Source: Geosmithia putterillii (lineage: Eukaryota; Ascomycota; Sordariomycetes; Hypocreales; Bionectriaceae). Taken from it: a stretch of DNA of 64,000 nucleotides. This document shows positions 54,028 to 64,000 of the stretch, in pieces; within the stretch, counting starts at the first letter, position 1; the number at the start of each line of letters is the position of its first letter. The DNA is taken from assembly GCA_900188575.1 (NCBI GenBank), contig FYEU01000303.1:744001-808000 (forward strand), given 5' to 3'. The notes beneath the pieces were generated by a model that was not told where the DNA came from, did not search any database, and was given only the letters and a program-made list of their open reading frames with translations. The translations under genes and the position numbers were made by a program.

Positions 54028-55193
54028 GCATCACCCATGGTCCGTGAGCCTCATGGCTTACCCTAGCGTGCCATGTGCCCATCTGACGAGGACGAATCAA
54101 CAAGAGCGACTACCAAGGCGGGCGCCAATCTCTTTGTCTTTGTCTTTGTCCTCGTCTGTGCTCGTTCGCCCTCGATCTCTTCATTCTCTAGCGTCCATCT
54201 CATCTCATTCATTCAGCCCGCCATCAACCATCAGCCCTCCACTATCAGCCAGCCATCCAGCCATCCAGCCATCCACGGAGTAAAAACACCCACTAGATCA
54301 TCACCATCACCACCATCAGCCAGCCAGCCACCACCCCCTCCACGTGCCCTCGTACATTTCTCCCGCGCCTCCTGTGGTTCAACGCCTCCTGCGCTGTTCT
54401 GTGCCCTTCCACCGGATGCGATTCGGCTTCAGGTGCAGGTGCAGCTCAGCCCAGGCTTGGACCATCACCAAGTCACCGACACCGACTAATACATGTAATG
54501 GATACTACTCCCTACTCCCTACTCCCTATCAGTAGTACCAACTCCGTACAAGATTACCTTCTGCCCGTCCCGCATCCCTGCATCTCCGACCTCGCCGTCT
54601 TCCGATTCGTAGGCCCAACAAGTCCCGAGCCCCGAGCCACGAGTACTCCGCGAGACTTCGCACAAACCAGTATCACTGCGTCTGCAGCCCCCAAGTACCG
54701 AGTCTTCATCCAAACTCCAGTCCATCCTCCACCTCGTGGCAATCTCGTACAAAGATGGCGCCGCCCCGTCCCATCCACCGCCATCAACCGCCATATGCCG
54801 CCATCCGCCGCTTCACTGCTCCTCCTGCAGCCCTGCTTCGCTGCTTCGCTGCTTCTAGACTCGTCGTCCCCTCCCCGAGTCCACGGATACCTGCGTCCGC
54901 TCCTTTGCACAACTCATGTCCGCCTCACTACCTCACTCACCGCATCACCACTCTGGGCGATAATACCACCACAAACACATGGCCGTCCCGCGTCCTTGGC
55001 ACTCAATAGTCCATGCTGTGTAAGCGACAAGCCCACGCCAATATTCACTTCATCCACTTCCCCCTACGCATACAACCATGCTTAACTCATTTCATGTTTA
55101 TAATGCTACTTCTAATACTACTGTAGTACTTTAATGTGGTCTGCTCTTGCATAGGTAGTAGCGGTAGCCCACAGCTTCCATCTCTTCAAGCCC

Positions 55194-57362
55194 TCACGCG
55201 AGCCCCAACTCTTTGTAGAACGGTTCCGTGCTCGGCTCCCGTCCGAGGAACTCCTTGAGGAACTCCATCTCGTCGATGCTGCCTCCCCTCTCTAGAACAA
55301 CCTTGCGGTATCGTCGTCCCTGCTCCTTCGACATGGGGTCCTGCTTGAAGACCGAGTGGAACATGTCCGTCGAGAACACCTCCGACCACAGGTAGCCGTA
55401 GTAGCCGGCATCGTAGCCGCCGATAAAGTGGCCAATGTTGGCGTGGCGGTTGCCCCATTTGCTATAAAAGTCAGCTTCAATTCAAATACCATTGACGTTA
55501 AGAGTGTCAAAGGGGGGCTCTTACATTCCCTCGCCAACATCCTCGGGGCCCTTGATGCCAGAAATGTCGTGGCGGAGCTGGTTCCACAGCTCGCCAGCGT
55601 CCAGCTTCTTAATGTCCTCGTGAGACTTGGGCGTGTGGATCGTCATGTCAAAGGTGCCAATCAGCAGCTGAGCCAGGTTGGCCGTCGCCGAGTTGAGGTT
55701 CTTGGTTGAGATGAGCTTCGAGATCAGGTCATCGGGGATTGACTCCCCAGACTCCCAGTGCCGCGACAGAGACTTGAGCACGCTGGGTGTCCAGCACCAG
55801 TTCTCCAGCATCTGCGAGGGTGCCTCGACGAAGTCGTTGACAACACCGGTTCCGTGGAAGTAGCTGTAGCGTGTGCGACCAGCCAGGTCGTGGATTCCAT
55901 GGCCAAGCTCGTGGAACAGGGTCACCACCTCGTTGTGCTTGAGAAGCGACGGCTTGTTGGCCGACGCCTTGCTAAAGTTGCACACGAGGGCTGTTGCAGG
56001 GTAGTTCCTCGACCCATCGCTCCGGAGGTAGCCAGGCTCAATGTTGAAGTTGGCATTGTGCGAGTATTTACCATCACGGGGGTGCAGGTCAATGTAGAGG
56101 TAGCCGACAAACTCGCTGCCAGAGGCCTCGTCGTTCCACACAGTGTAGACGCGGACCTCGTCGTGCCAGACAATGTCCTCGCCCTTGCCCGTGGGGCTGA
56201 GCTGCTTGCGGTCCTCACCCTTGACCTCGACAAACTCGAAGCCGAAGATCTCCTCAAAGATCTCCAGCATGCCGTTGAAGGTGCTCTCCACGGGGAAGTA
56301 CTGAGAGACCTTAACCTCGTCGACGCTGTACTCCTGCTCCTTCATGAGGCGGGAGTAGTACGACGTGTCCCACATGTAGAAGCTGTCGTCAAAGGGAATG
56401 CCACGCGCTTCGTAGTCCTTCTTCTTGTACTCAAGGAGCTTGGCGACATCCTTCTTGCCACCCTCAGCGAGACGCTCACGAAGGTCGCCCAGAAACGCGT
56501 TGACGCGGGCGGGCGTCTTGGCCATCTTCTCCTCAATCTTGACGCTGGCGTGGTCGGGGTAGCCCAGGAGACGGGCAGCCTCGTCACGGAGCTGGATGAT
56601 CTCATGGAACTTGGGGACATTGTGGTTGGCCTTGTTTGCATCGGCCACAATGTAGCGGTGCCTGGTCTCGGCATTCTTCGCGTACTTAACCAGGGGGAAG
56701 AAATGGTTGTACTTGAACCCGAGCTTGACCTTGCCCTCGTTCTCGCCGGTGCCTTTCTCGAGGTCGGCAATGACAATGTCATCCTCGGGGACGCCCTCGA
56801 GCTCGGCCGGGGTGAACCAGATGGAACTCTTGTCCTCGTTGAGGTTCTTCTGGCAGTCAATGCACAGCTGGCTCAGGCGCTTCTGGACCTCCTTGAAACG
56901 GTCACGCTGGGGACCGACAGGGATGAGCAGACCGTTGCGGACATATCCCTTGCGCTCCTTCTCAAGCACACGGAGCGACTCGGTGTCGAGCTTCTCCGAC
57001 TCGCGCTTGTTGAAGGCTCCATCGATGACCTGGAACACGTCCTCGCGCATCTTGCACTCAATGTCAAAATCGCTCGTGATCTCGTCCGCCCTCCTCGAGG
57101 CATCGCGGAGCTCGTCCTTGGGGGACACGTGCTGGTAGAAGTTGAGCACGCGACGGAGGACGGCCGTGGTATCGTCATTGTCGAGCACGGGCTTGAGGGT
57201 GGTGGCAAAGGTGGCCGTTTCGGGCTTGACGGATGCCACAATGTCGTCCAGGACCTTCTTGTACTCGGTGTTGAGACGCTCCGTCTCCGAGAGGATCGAA
57301 TCCGAGGTGTGGGTGAACAGGGGCGGGGCCTGGGGAGGCGTCTTGAACTTGGGGTCGGCCAT
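55194..57362 (-). CDS. M3-family oligopeptidase (thimet/saccharolysin type)
   Basis: Two exons read leftwards: 57362-55525 and 55461-55194; 701 aa, as for saccharolysin (712). It is a zinc endopeptidase that degrades short peptides, usually in the cytosol or the mitochondrial intermembrane space. The zinc site HELGH is at residues 484-488 (VTLFHELGHGIHDLAG), with the third ligand Glu in DFVEAPSQMLENW downstream. The substrate-binding Tyr/Gly loops RTRYSYFHGTGVVNDF and IGGYDAGYYGYLWSEVFSTD (exon 2) are intact. I start at MADPKFKTPPQAPPLFTHTS. The frame continues open upstream for 81 codons without an ATG, through a hydrophobic stretch and a basic Ser/Thr-rich stretch, so a longer N-terminus through an upstream exon cannot be excluded. 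The long antisense frame is a shadow. Confidence 0.93.
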
Positions 57363-58699
57363 GGTGCTCGTCGTGACGGAGCGGATGGTATTAGCAGGCG
57401 TCAGACGATGGTTGAAGTGGCCAGCTATAGAGGCAAGGCGGGGGAGGAAGCGTTGGGAAGCCACGATGACGACACCGACGACGATGGGGAAGAAGAAGAA
57501 GAGGAGGGCGCGGTAGACGAAGAAGGGGGGCGGTGGAGGGTGTGACGGCTCCAGCTTGAAGGTATTGGCGGGGTGAAGACTGGACGTGTCCACGCTCGAC
57601 AGCAAACGTCAGCAAGGCAGCTCGCTGCACCAGGGTCCAGCCGGAGTACCAGTGCCTAGTAGCAAGAAGTGGGGACGGGATGGATGGATGCTCAGTGGTG
57701 GAGACGGATGATGGTATGCATGTATGTACGGCGTATTTAATATGGGCAGAGGCTCGGAGCAGGGTGACGATGCAAAAAACGATGCGATGCGTCAATTGGA
57801 CAGGGGCCAGAGATGGAGGGGTAGACAGATGGGAGCCTGACTGGGAGGATTGGGAGCAGATGGTAGAGGAGGGGAAGGGAATCAGAAGCAGAGACGGGAG
57901 CTCTGACGTTGCTTTTTGGGGGAGCTCCCATGTGACTGCTTGCCTTGTCTCTAGTACTACGTAGGCTCCTGCTACTGCCGGATGCCTGGCAATGCAAACA
58001 CGGCAGCTACTCCCTCTGTACCTTCCCTGCTCCACAGAAGACGATGGTCAGGGAAGGAACATTGCTCAGGCCGCGTCTAGAAGGAACGCAGGGAAACAGC
58101 AAGTGCCACTACGACCTAAGCAGGGATGTTCTACTTGTCGCTGCTGTTCAGCATAAAAGCATCTGCCACTGTGCCATTGCCTTCAATCCTCCCTGCCGAA
58201 TGGCATGAATGGGAGGGGCAAAGAAGCTACTTCTGACTTGCTCCTTCACTTCACATTGCCTCACTGCTTTTGCCTCATGTACCTAGGAACTGGCGCAGTG
58301 GGCCCAAGCCAAACTGGCCAGCTCATCAAGCTACCCGAGACAGAAATACGGTATCGATGGGGAACTCTGCACGCGCAGGGAGGTAGGTATGCGGCAAGCA
58401 AACGAAACCCGTCCTTACGACAGTCGTCACATAGTCATCGTCTCCCCGAGTGTAGCATATATCTACATTTTGAATGCCAAGTGGCCGTGATATCTACCAT
58501 GAATTCATACACTGCCCCCAAGGGCCCATACTAGCAGGTCCAGCATGTTCGCGTTCCGTTCCAATAAAGCCAAGCGCAGCCCGTATCCGTGAATGATGAA
58601 AAAAAAAGACTCGAGAAATCGTCAAAATCAAAGGCAATGTGTGTGTTCCGCAAGAAACGCCGTCCCAACCGCAGATGCAAAGCAGGTTGGCCTTCCCAC
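57363..58699. other. Intergenic region
   Basis: M3 promoter side (CT-rich leader in the gene's sense, to about 57700) and the 3' flank of the Cdc4-like gene. No separate gene supported. Confidence 0.5.
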
Positions 58700-59356
58700 T
58701 TAGTTGGCAAGGATCGTCCGGACGAGGTCTAGAGAGGGGTGGGCAAATCGCGTCAGTTAAGGGTACCCAGTAGCAGGGGAAACGCATCCGCAGCAGGCGT
58801 TTGCCGCAGAGGTCATTTCTACGGAAGGGAAGGGGATATTTGCTTACCAGTGTAGTTGACCTGGCCAGAGCTGGTGTCGACAGCCTTGAGGAGCTCGTCG
58901 ACCTCGTCGTCGGACATCTTCTCGCCGAGGTTGGTCAGGATGTACTTGAGCTGACCGACGCCGATGAAGCCCGTCATGTCCTTGTCGAAGACCTGGAAGC
59001 CGCGGCAGTACTCGTCGGGCTCGCCAGGGTCGCGGAAGCCGCCGGGGCGGTTCAGCACGCGCTGGAAGGTCTCAAAGTCGACTGTGTTGGAGCACCAAAG
59101 TCAGCCCATGCGCTCTTCTCTCTCTCGTCTGTTTGTGTTTTTTTCTCGTCCGCTCTCGCTCGTGTAGTCACTCACACTCGTTGCCAACATTCTTCTCGAG
59201 GTCCTGAATCTCAGACAGGGTCGGGTTCTGGCCACAGGCGCGCAGCAGGTCGCCGAGGCTGTCGACAGTGACGCGGCCGTTGCCGTGCTTGTCGAAGAGG
59301 GCGAAAGCCTCCTTGTAGTTGGTCGATGCCTGGGAGTCGAACTGGTTAGAGGACAT
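58700..59356 (-). CDS. CDC4: Cdc4-like myosin essential light chain (EF-hand)
   Basis: Three exons read leftwards: 59356-59176, 59081-58848, 58728-58700; 147 aa from MSSNQFDSQASTNYKEAFAL, against 141 in fission yeast Cdc4. It binds the IQ motifs of type II myosin in the cytokinetic ring. Motifs: ALFDKHGNGRVTVDSLGDLL (first EF-hand, degenerate), RACGQNPTLSEIQDLEKNVG, then FETFQRVLNRPGGFRDPGEP, FQVFDKDMTGFIGVGQLKYI (the best EF loop) and NLGEKMSDDEVDELL. The last exon gives DLVRTILAN. This order and the RACGQNPT and LNRPGG motifs distinguish it from calmodulin. About 360 bases upstream, ATGGCTTCG is followed directly by a perfect GTAAGT donor (59719); splicing that to a CAG just after the MSSNQ codons would give MAS-FDSQ instead. 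Which start is used needs RNA evidence. Confidence 0.85.
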
Positions 59357-60761
59357 GATGACGTTGTTTTGCAGGTTATGCGATTTTCGTCTTCTTTTTT
59401 TCTCGCGTGTCTTGTCTGGGGGCTGATGAACGAAATGGAGGATGAAGATGAAGATGGGCTCGTTGGATGCAGCTTTGGGAATTCAGGTTTGACAGATGGG
59501 CAAGCGGCTGACGGGCTGAACGCGCGAGGCGAGGGGCGCACCAAAAAAGGGCACCAAGGCACCACCAGAACGCTGGCGCACCAGCAAAAGCCGTCGCGCG
59601 CCGGCCATTTGGCAGCCAGCCGGGCGAATCAAGAGCATTGGTGGGGGATTCGCTGGTGTGTGTGGAGAGTGTGCGTGTGTTTACATTGGCGCGGTGCCGG
59701 GGCAACGAGGACTTACCGAAGCCATTTCTGCTAACTGTCGTCGAAAACAAACAGCGGGAACTGGGAGCGAGAAGAAGAGAGAGTTTGAGGGGTTCGATTG
59801 ATTGAAAGACTTGGAAAAGACTTGAAGCTGGTGATGATGATGGTGTTGGCAAGTTTGAGAAAACAAAAAGCGGTCCAGGAAATCTCCCTTCCCCCCTCTC
59901 TTGTGCTTTTGCTGGCTGGCTGGCTGGCTGGCCACTTCTGGCCCACGGTTACCCCCTGTCCTGTCCTGTCTGATGCCTGCTGGCTGTCCACAAGCACAAC
60001 ACACGTACAAATGGGACCCTCTGCGGGCACATGAGATGGCTGCTCCGTAAGTAATGCTCCTATCTGAGGCACAAAGAGGCACAAATCCCCTGGCACACTT
60101 TGTTTGTGTCGTGAGTGGGCAGAGTGGGCGCATTGACTGTCCCGGCAACGGCGCCAGTGGGCAATGGGAGCCAATGTCTGCGTTTCATCTCGCGTTTTGA
60201 ATGGAGCCCGCCGACGAAGCCCAGCACGAGCGAGTAGCATCACTCCTTGACTCCCTACTCGTATGTACTCTGACTCCTTTTTCTGGCTGTCTGGCAATCT
60301 GGCTCCGTAATGCAATTTGTGACGACTCGTGATGGTTGTGCACACAAACATGCAACGCCGCGAAGGGGGTCCTCATTTTCCCCTTATGACGTCGGACACC
60401 ACGACCTTAAACCACCCAAACATTCATCAAAATGTTCAATGTCTTTCTCTGCATACACATATCGTCTACAGAGTACAGGCGGAATACTGCAGGTAGAAGA
60501 GCTGCAAGTCCAGTCAAGCACTCTCGGGGTGGTCATCTCGCCCGTCTGTTCACCGCCATGGGGTCTCCATGTACCCCTCGATCATCGTCCAAGCATATGG
60601 TAAAGAGTGGATTCGTGAGAGTGGCTTGGGCGCCACTGGACGAGTCAGGACAGACAGGCCTCATGTCTTGTGCCTGCATTACTCTTGCCTATCATATCTT
60701 TATGTGCTGTTCTTCTGTCAGTGCCAAGCCGTGGTCGGAGAATCCATCACATGTCATGTCT
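59357..60761. other. Intergenic region with possible upstream exon of the Cdc4-like gene
   Basis: The left part (59357-59740) may contain a 5' leader or a large first intron of the Cdc4-like gene. A GCTG tetranucleotide run lies near 59917-59935. Beyond 60000 it is unstructured promoter and 3' flank of the thiolase-like gene. No other gene supported. Confidence 0.5.
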
Positions 60762-62782
60762 TTACAGCTTCCCACCCAGCTCCAGAACGAAGGTATTCCT
60801 CCCGTCCTCCTCCGTCTTGACAATCCCCCGCATCCCCACAGGCTCCGAGCCAGCATCGCACAACTTGCGCAGCGTCTTCTGGTCCCCCTGGTTAGCCAGG
60901 AACCGATGTCCCGTGGCATCCACAGTCCCTACAATCAGGGCCCGGCGCGGCTGGCCCTTGCGATCGAATTCCACCGTCGATGCCTATCCATGCCATTTCA
61001 TCTGTCAGCAATGCAAACATATTACTTCGTCAAGGGACAATGATCAAGTGGTCACCTCGATTGTTGCCGCGCCGCTGGCGACCTCGTCAAACGGCGGTAC
61101 CGGGATGGAGGCGTCCCCCTCGGCCAGCTTGGGCTGGGCATCGCCCCCTGGGTACGACGAGGCATCGCGACGGGGTGTCGACGACAGACACAGGACGTGC
61201 TGATATGTTAGGACGCCGCCGTTGGCGAGGATCAGGCCTGTCTTGTGCGTCCCTCGACGAATCTGTCTCGTCATTTCGGCAATGGCCTGCGTTGGGTAGA
61301 TGGTTAGCTTGCCACGCCATCCAAGAAGAAGGATGAACTCACGTGCAAAGAGTAATTGTTCCCCGCTCCTCCAAACGAGGTCAGCCCTCCCAGGAGGGAT
61401 ATCGGCTTCGACGGCGACACGGGGCTGATACCCAGGTGCTTGCAGGCGAGCTTGGGGACAATTGGGAAGCACCTGTGCTTCTGTCAACAACGTCGTAGAT
61501 CCCTCGGGATGATGTCATATGTAGGTACTCACGAGTAAAAGTCGTAGCAGTCAATGTCCTTCTCTTCGATACCAGATCGCTGCAAGGCCGCATCAATGGA
61601 CTGCTCAATGGCCAGACTGCGATGGTAGCACGGCCGGTCCCAGACTGTATGATCCCAGGTTAGCTCTACATTTTCAAGATGCGTCGTCAAGTGGCCTGTA
61701 TCTGAACGTACAGCGATCCTGCTCTCGGGCACCAGCGCCCCCGAGAGGAAACACCCATTTCTCGCGAGGGATCCCCAGCTTTTCGGCGTGCTCGACAGTA
61801 GTGATGATAGCTGCCGCGCCCAGATTGACCATATTGAAGGCGTTCATGAGGAGGGGGTCTACCATCACAGTAGTCGTTAGTTGGGATCTCTGCACAACAC
61901 ATATGCCCGGGACTACTAACAAGGCGTGCATATCATCCTGTTGTGCTCGGTCGGCGTGCCAATCTCCTTGGCCGTCTTGGGCTGCTGGCCCGATCTCCAG
62001 CTATATTCGAGACCGCACGCCGTCCTGTCAAACGCGGCGTACAGCTCTGCCGACTCCTCTGCATTCTGGGCGTAGGTCTGTCCGCTGTGCGCTCTGTAGG
62101 CATTCTCGTAGAGAGGGTAGACATGGACTGGGAGACCCATGCTGTGGCGTGTGCCCACATCTACCAAGCTGTCAGTCAGTATGGTCTCTCGCCAACGCAA
62201 CGTCCCAGAGATAGCTGAACTCACTCTTCCCCCGCGTCTCGAGGTTGGAAATGTCCAGTCCCGACGAGTCTGGGTCCGGCGGCGTCCAGCTGCTCGGGAA
62301 CTCTCCAGCCTTCTTAAAGGCGGCCACTGCATACACAAACAAGATCAGACGGGTGTTTCCCCTTGATTGAAGCTCAAGGTACAGATGGTCCACTCACAAG
62401 AAGCAAGGGCTTCACCACCAGTCACAACGGCCACCTTGGCCTCCCCGGCCGCCACCCTCCTGGCAGCCTGGTCGCAGAACATGGCAGGCTGGTTTCCCCC
62501 GTGAATCCCAATGTCAAGCTTTCGCGCATCCTTGACGCCTAGTCTCGAAGCCACCAGCCCGGGCAGGTCCTTGTACGCCCACGACCAGGGCGGAACGACC
62601 GACACGGCGTCGACGAGGGAGATGACCTCGCTCTCTGCCACGCCCGCGTCGCGAATGGCCCTGTGCACGGCCTCGAGCATCAGGTCCAGAGGCTCGCGGG
62701 CATCCTCGACGCGCCTGGAGCGGTTGTTCACCTCGCCTACCCCTACGATGACGGGGGCTGATCGGGAGGGAGGTGACGACAT
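60762..62782 (-). CDS. Thiolase-like protein (SCPx/acyl-CoA acetyltransferase family), probably peroxisomal
   Basis: Eight exons read leftwards: 62782-62398, 62326-62225, 62160-61921, 61858-61712, 61644-61533, 61472-61343, 61286-61056, 60983-60762; 522 aa. Every junction has GT donor and AG acceptor and keeps frame. The thiolase fold is recognisable: MLEAVHRAIRDAGV, LDIGIHGGNQPAMFCDQAAR, VAVVTGGEALAS, NAFNMVNLGAAAIITTVEHA, IDCYDFYSCFPIVPKLACKH and SLLGGLTSFGGAGNNYSLHA. Thiolases normally have the acylated Cys near N-x-x-C-x-S; here Cys103 lies in QPAMFCDQAA, so the active site may be altered, as in the lipid-transfer (SCPx-like) branch. The protein ends GGKL; the final GKL resembles a peroxisomal PTS1 (canonical SKL). 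The next gene to the right, on the same strand, encodes a crotonase ending SKL. The exact reaction is not known. Confidence 0.85.
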
Positions 62783-63399
62783 GGTGGTGTGTGTGCGCTG
62801 TAATTGATGATAGCGTAGTACTAATTTTCCAATGTACTATGTGTCGTAGATGTTTTTTGAGCATCCTACTACTAGTATTTGCATACTGCTTGTCCAGTCC
62901 ACGCATGGAGCTCTTTCTGTACGCCTAATATGCCCATGAGCAAAACTGGACCTCGGCTCGCCTTGCTACTGGCACAATTACGAGCCAACAAGCATCCAAA
63001 TCAAGCAAGTCGTCCCAAGATTGTGCTCGCGGCCGATGATCCCCCCCGCCCCGCAAGCTCCGCCCGCGCCAAGTCTAGTGTGGCATCCGTGGCGCACCCG
63101 TAGTCAAGCTCCCGCATACCGCTACCAAGACCAGGCGGGGAAGAAGTGTCGAGCCTCGGACCAGGGCAGCACCCGTTTTGAGGACTCCCCTCGTTTCTGT
63201 ATTGATGATGCCCCCGGCGGCCCTGCCGGGAACTATCCTCGCTGCGCTCGCTGTGCAGTGCACGTACACAAGTGTAAGACAAAATACTGTTGTTAGACAA
63301 GAAACGGCTCGGATGTTGAAATTCATGCTTCAATTTGTACGGTTTTAATATTATTATACACAAGTAGACAAGCAAGGATGCATAGGTAGTATGTAATGA
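62783..63399. other. Intergenic region between thiolase-like and crotonase genes
   Basis: Both genes are on the minus strand, so this is the crotonase 3' flank and the thiolase-like promoter. It contains the dispersed element at 63208-63252. No gene. Confidence 0.6.
63208..63252 (+). repeat. Dispersed GC-rich element, copy 5
   Basis: Plus strand: TGCCCCCGGCGGCCCTGCCG, GGAACTATC, CTCGCTGCGCTCGCTGTGCA. It keeps both conserved halves with changes in the spacer. Confidence 0.7.
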
Positions 63400-64000
63400 T
63401 CACAGCTTGGACGGCACCCACTGAGGCTTCTTCTTCTCGGCAAAGGCCTGCAGCCCAATCCTCAGATTCTCCCCCTTCATCAGCCCTGCCATGTACCGGT
63501 CGTCGACACGCCTGAAGGCCTCCTCGACGCTGCCCGTCTCCCACGCCTCGCGCAGCCCCGCGCGCGTGACGAGCACCGCGTCGGGCGACTGGGCCACGAT
63601 GCCGCCCGCCAGCTGCAGCGCCTCGTCGACAAGCGTGTCCGCCGACTTGGTCACCCGCAGGAACCCGTGGTGCTGCATCTCCTGCGCCGACAGCACCCGG
63701 CCCGCCATGGCAATCTCACTGGCCGTGTGCATGCCAAAGTTGCGAATCAGTCGGGGGAGTCCGCCCGCCGCGGCGTACAGGCCTCTCGTGACCTCGGGGA
63801 GGGCGAATGACGCAGATGGCGATGCGAGGACCATGTCGCTTCAAATGATACTCATTTAGCCTCTTCATTTCCTACTACACACCCTGCCTGCTTGCAAGAG
63901 TCGAACAAAGGAGGGGGGAGGACGTAATATGACATACCAGTTTAGGGCAATTTCAAACCCCCCACCAAAGGCGTACCCATTCACCGCCGCGATAATGGGT
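63400..64000 (-). CDS. Peroxisomal enoyl-CoA hydratase/isomerase (crotonase), 5' end beyond window
   Basis: Two exons visible, read leftwards: the 3' end of an upstream exon (64000-63938) and the last exon 63838-63400. The first shows the crotonase core PIIAAVNGYAFGGGFEIALN, whose G-G-G-F-E loop forms part of the oxyanion hole and CoA site; the splice joint completes CDMVLAS. The last exon continues SFALPEVTRGLYAAAGGLPR with LIRNFG, AMAGRVLSAQEM and a C-terminal helix, and ends PQWVPSKL. SKL is the canonical PTS1, so the enzyme should enter peroxisomes. Crotonases hydrate enoyl-CoA in beta-oxidation or in degradation of branched acids. The gene is incomplete at its 5' end. The intron acceptor is AAG, also seen elsewhere in this window. 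Confidence 0.9.

Larger units (their letters stand above)
50910..55193. other. Gene-free, repeat-rich 4.3-kb tract
   Basis: No supportable gene on either strand. It has seven copies of TACTCCGTA/TACGGAGTA (51471, 51607, 51614, 51897, 52086, 52730, 53766), one dispersed GC-rich element (52284-52338), a CCCTA run (52251-52270), a 12-bp tandem repeat (53968-54027) and CCATC/CCAGC repeats (54238-54275). The two longest frames (51638-52354, 54498-55085) are low-complexity Pro/Ser/Thr translations. Confidence 0.6.

Noticed and set aside
54498..55085. 195-codon ATG frame
   Set aside because: Low-complexity Ser/Pro/Thr composition, no domain, and sequence made of simple repeats.
55758..57545. 595-codon plus-strand frame opposite the M3 peptidase
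   Set aside because: Antisense shadow produced by third-position GC bias.

Overview
The window is nuclear DNA of a filamentous ascomycete, most likely a Sordariomycete (Hypocreales-like). Genes are GC-rich and split by short introns (mostly 50-120 bp) with GTRAGT-type donors, CTAAC/CTGAC-like branch sites and YAG acceptors. Intergenic DNA carries CT-rich leaders and microsatellites. The protein repertoire is typically fungal: NACHT-ankyrin NLR, Zn2Cys6 regulator, Git3-type GPCR, LYC1-like acetyltransferase, secreted M28 peptidase. No prokaryotic features, rRNA or convincing tRNA were found.

Layout. 0-4 kb: the end of an unrecognised gene (minus), a small Cys-containing ORF (plus) and a divergent kinase-like gene (minus). 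4-16.5 kb is a housekeeping block: DDB1, the Rieske protein of complex III, chaperonin CCT alpha (minus), head-to-head with cytosolic prolyl-tRNA synthetase, then a LYC1-like acetyltransferase (minus). 16.5-30 kb is accessory: a short Zn2Cys6 regulator whose zinc cluster is assembled through a 4-nt microexon; a PNP-NACHT-ankyrin NLR-like protein with almost identical 96-bp repeats; an APH/kinase-like gene; a secreted alpha/beta hydrolase; and a MYND-finger protein. 30-47 kb: GINS subunit PSF2, a SulP/STAS permease, mannosyltransferase ALG9, snoRNP assembly factor NAF1, a secreted M28 aminopeptidase, an F-box protein and a seven-helix receptor. 47-64 kb: a Dal5-type MFS permease, a 4.3-kb gene-free repeat-rich tract, an M3 oligopeptidase, a Cdc4-like myosin light chain, an eight-exon thiolase-like protein ending GKL, and the 3' part of a crotonase ending SKL.

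Most genes are independent units, with no operon-like logic. Two groupings may be functional. The thiolase-like and crotonase genes are adjacent, on the same strand, and both end in peroxisome-type tripeptides, which suggests a peroxisomal acyl-CoA module continuing past the right edge. The NLR with homogenised repeats looks like an allorecognition or immune receptor. Two dispersed signals lie outside the genes: a ~50-bp GC-rich element in introns, a 3'UTR and intergenic DNA, in both orientations; and the 9-mer TACTCCGTA/TACGGAGTA, greatly over-represented in intergenic DNA.

Exon coordinates were derived by hand from splice signals, reading frame and family conservation; no alignment or database search was run.
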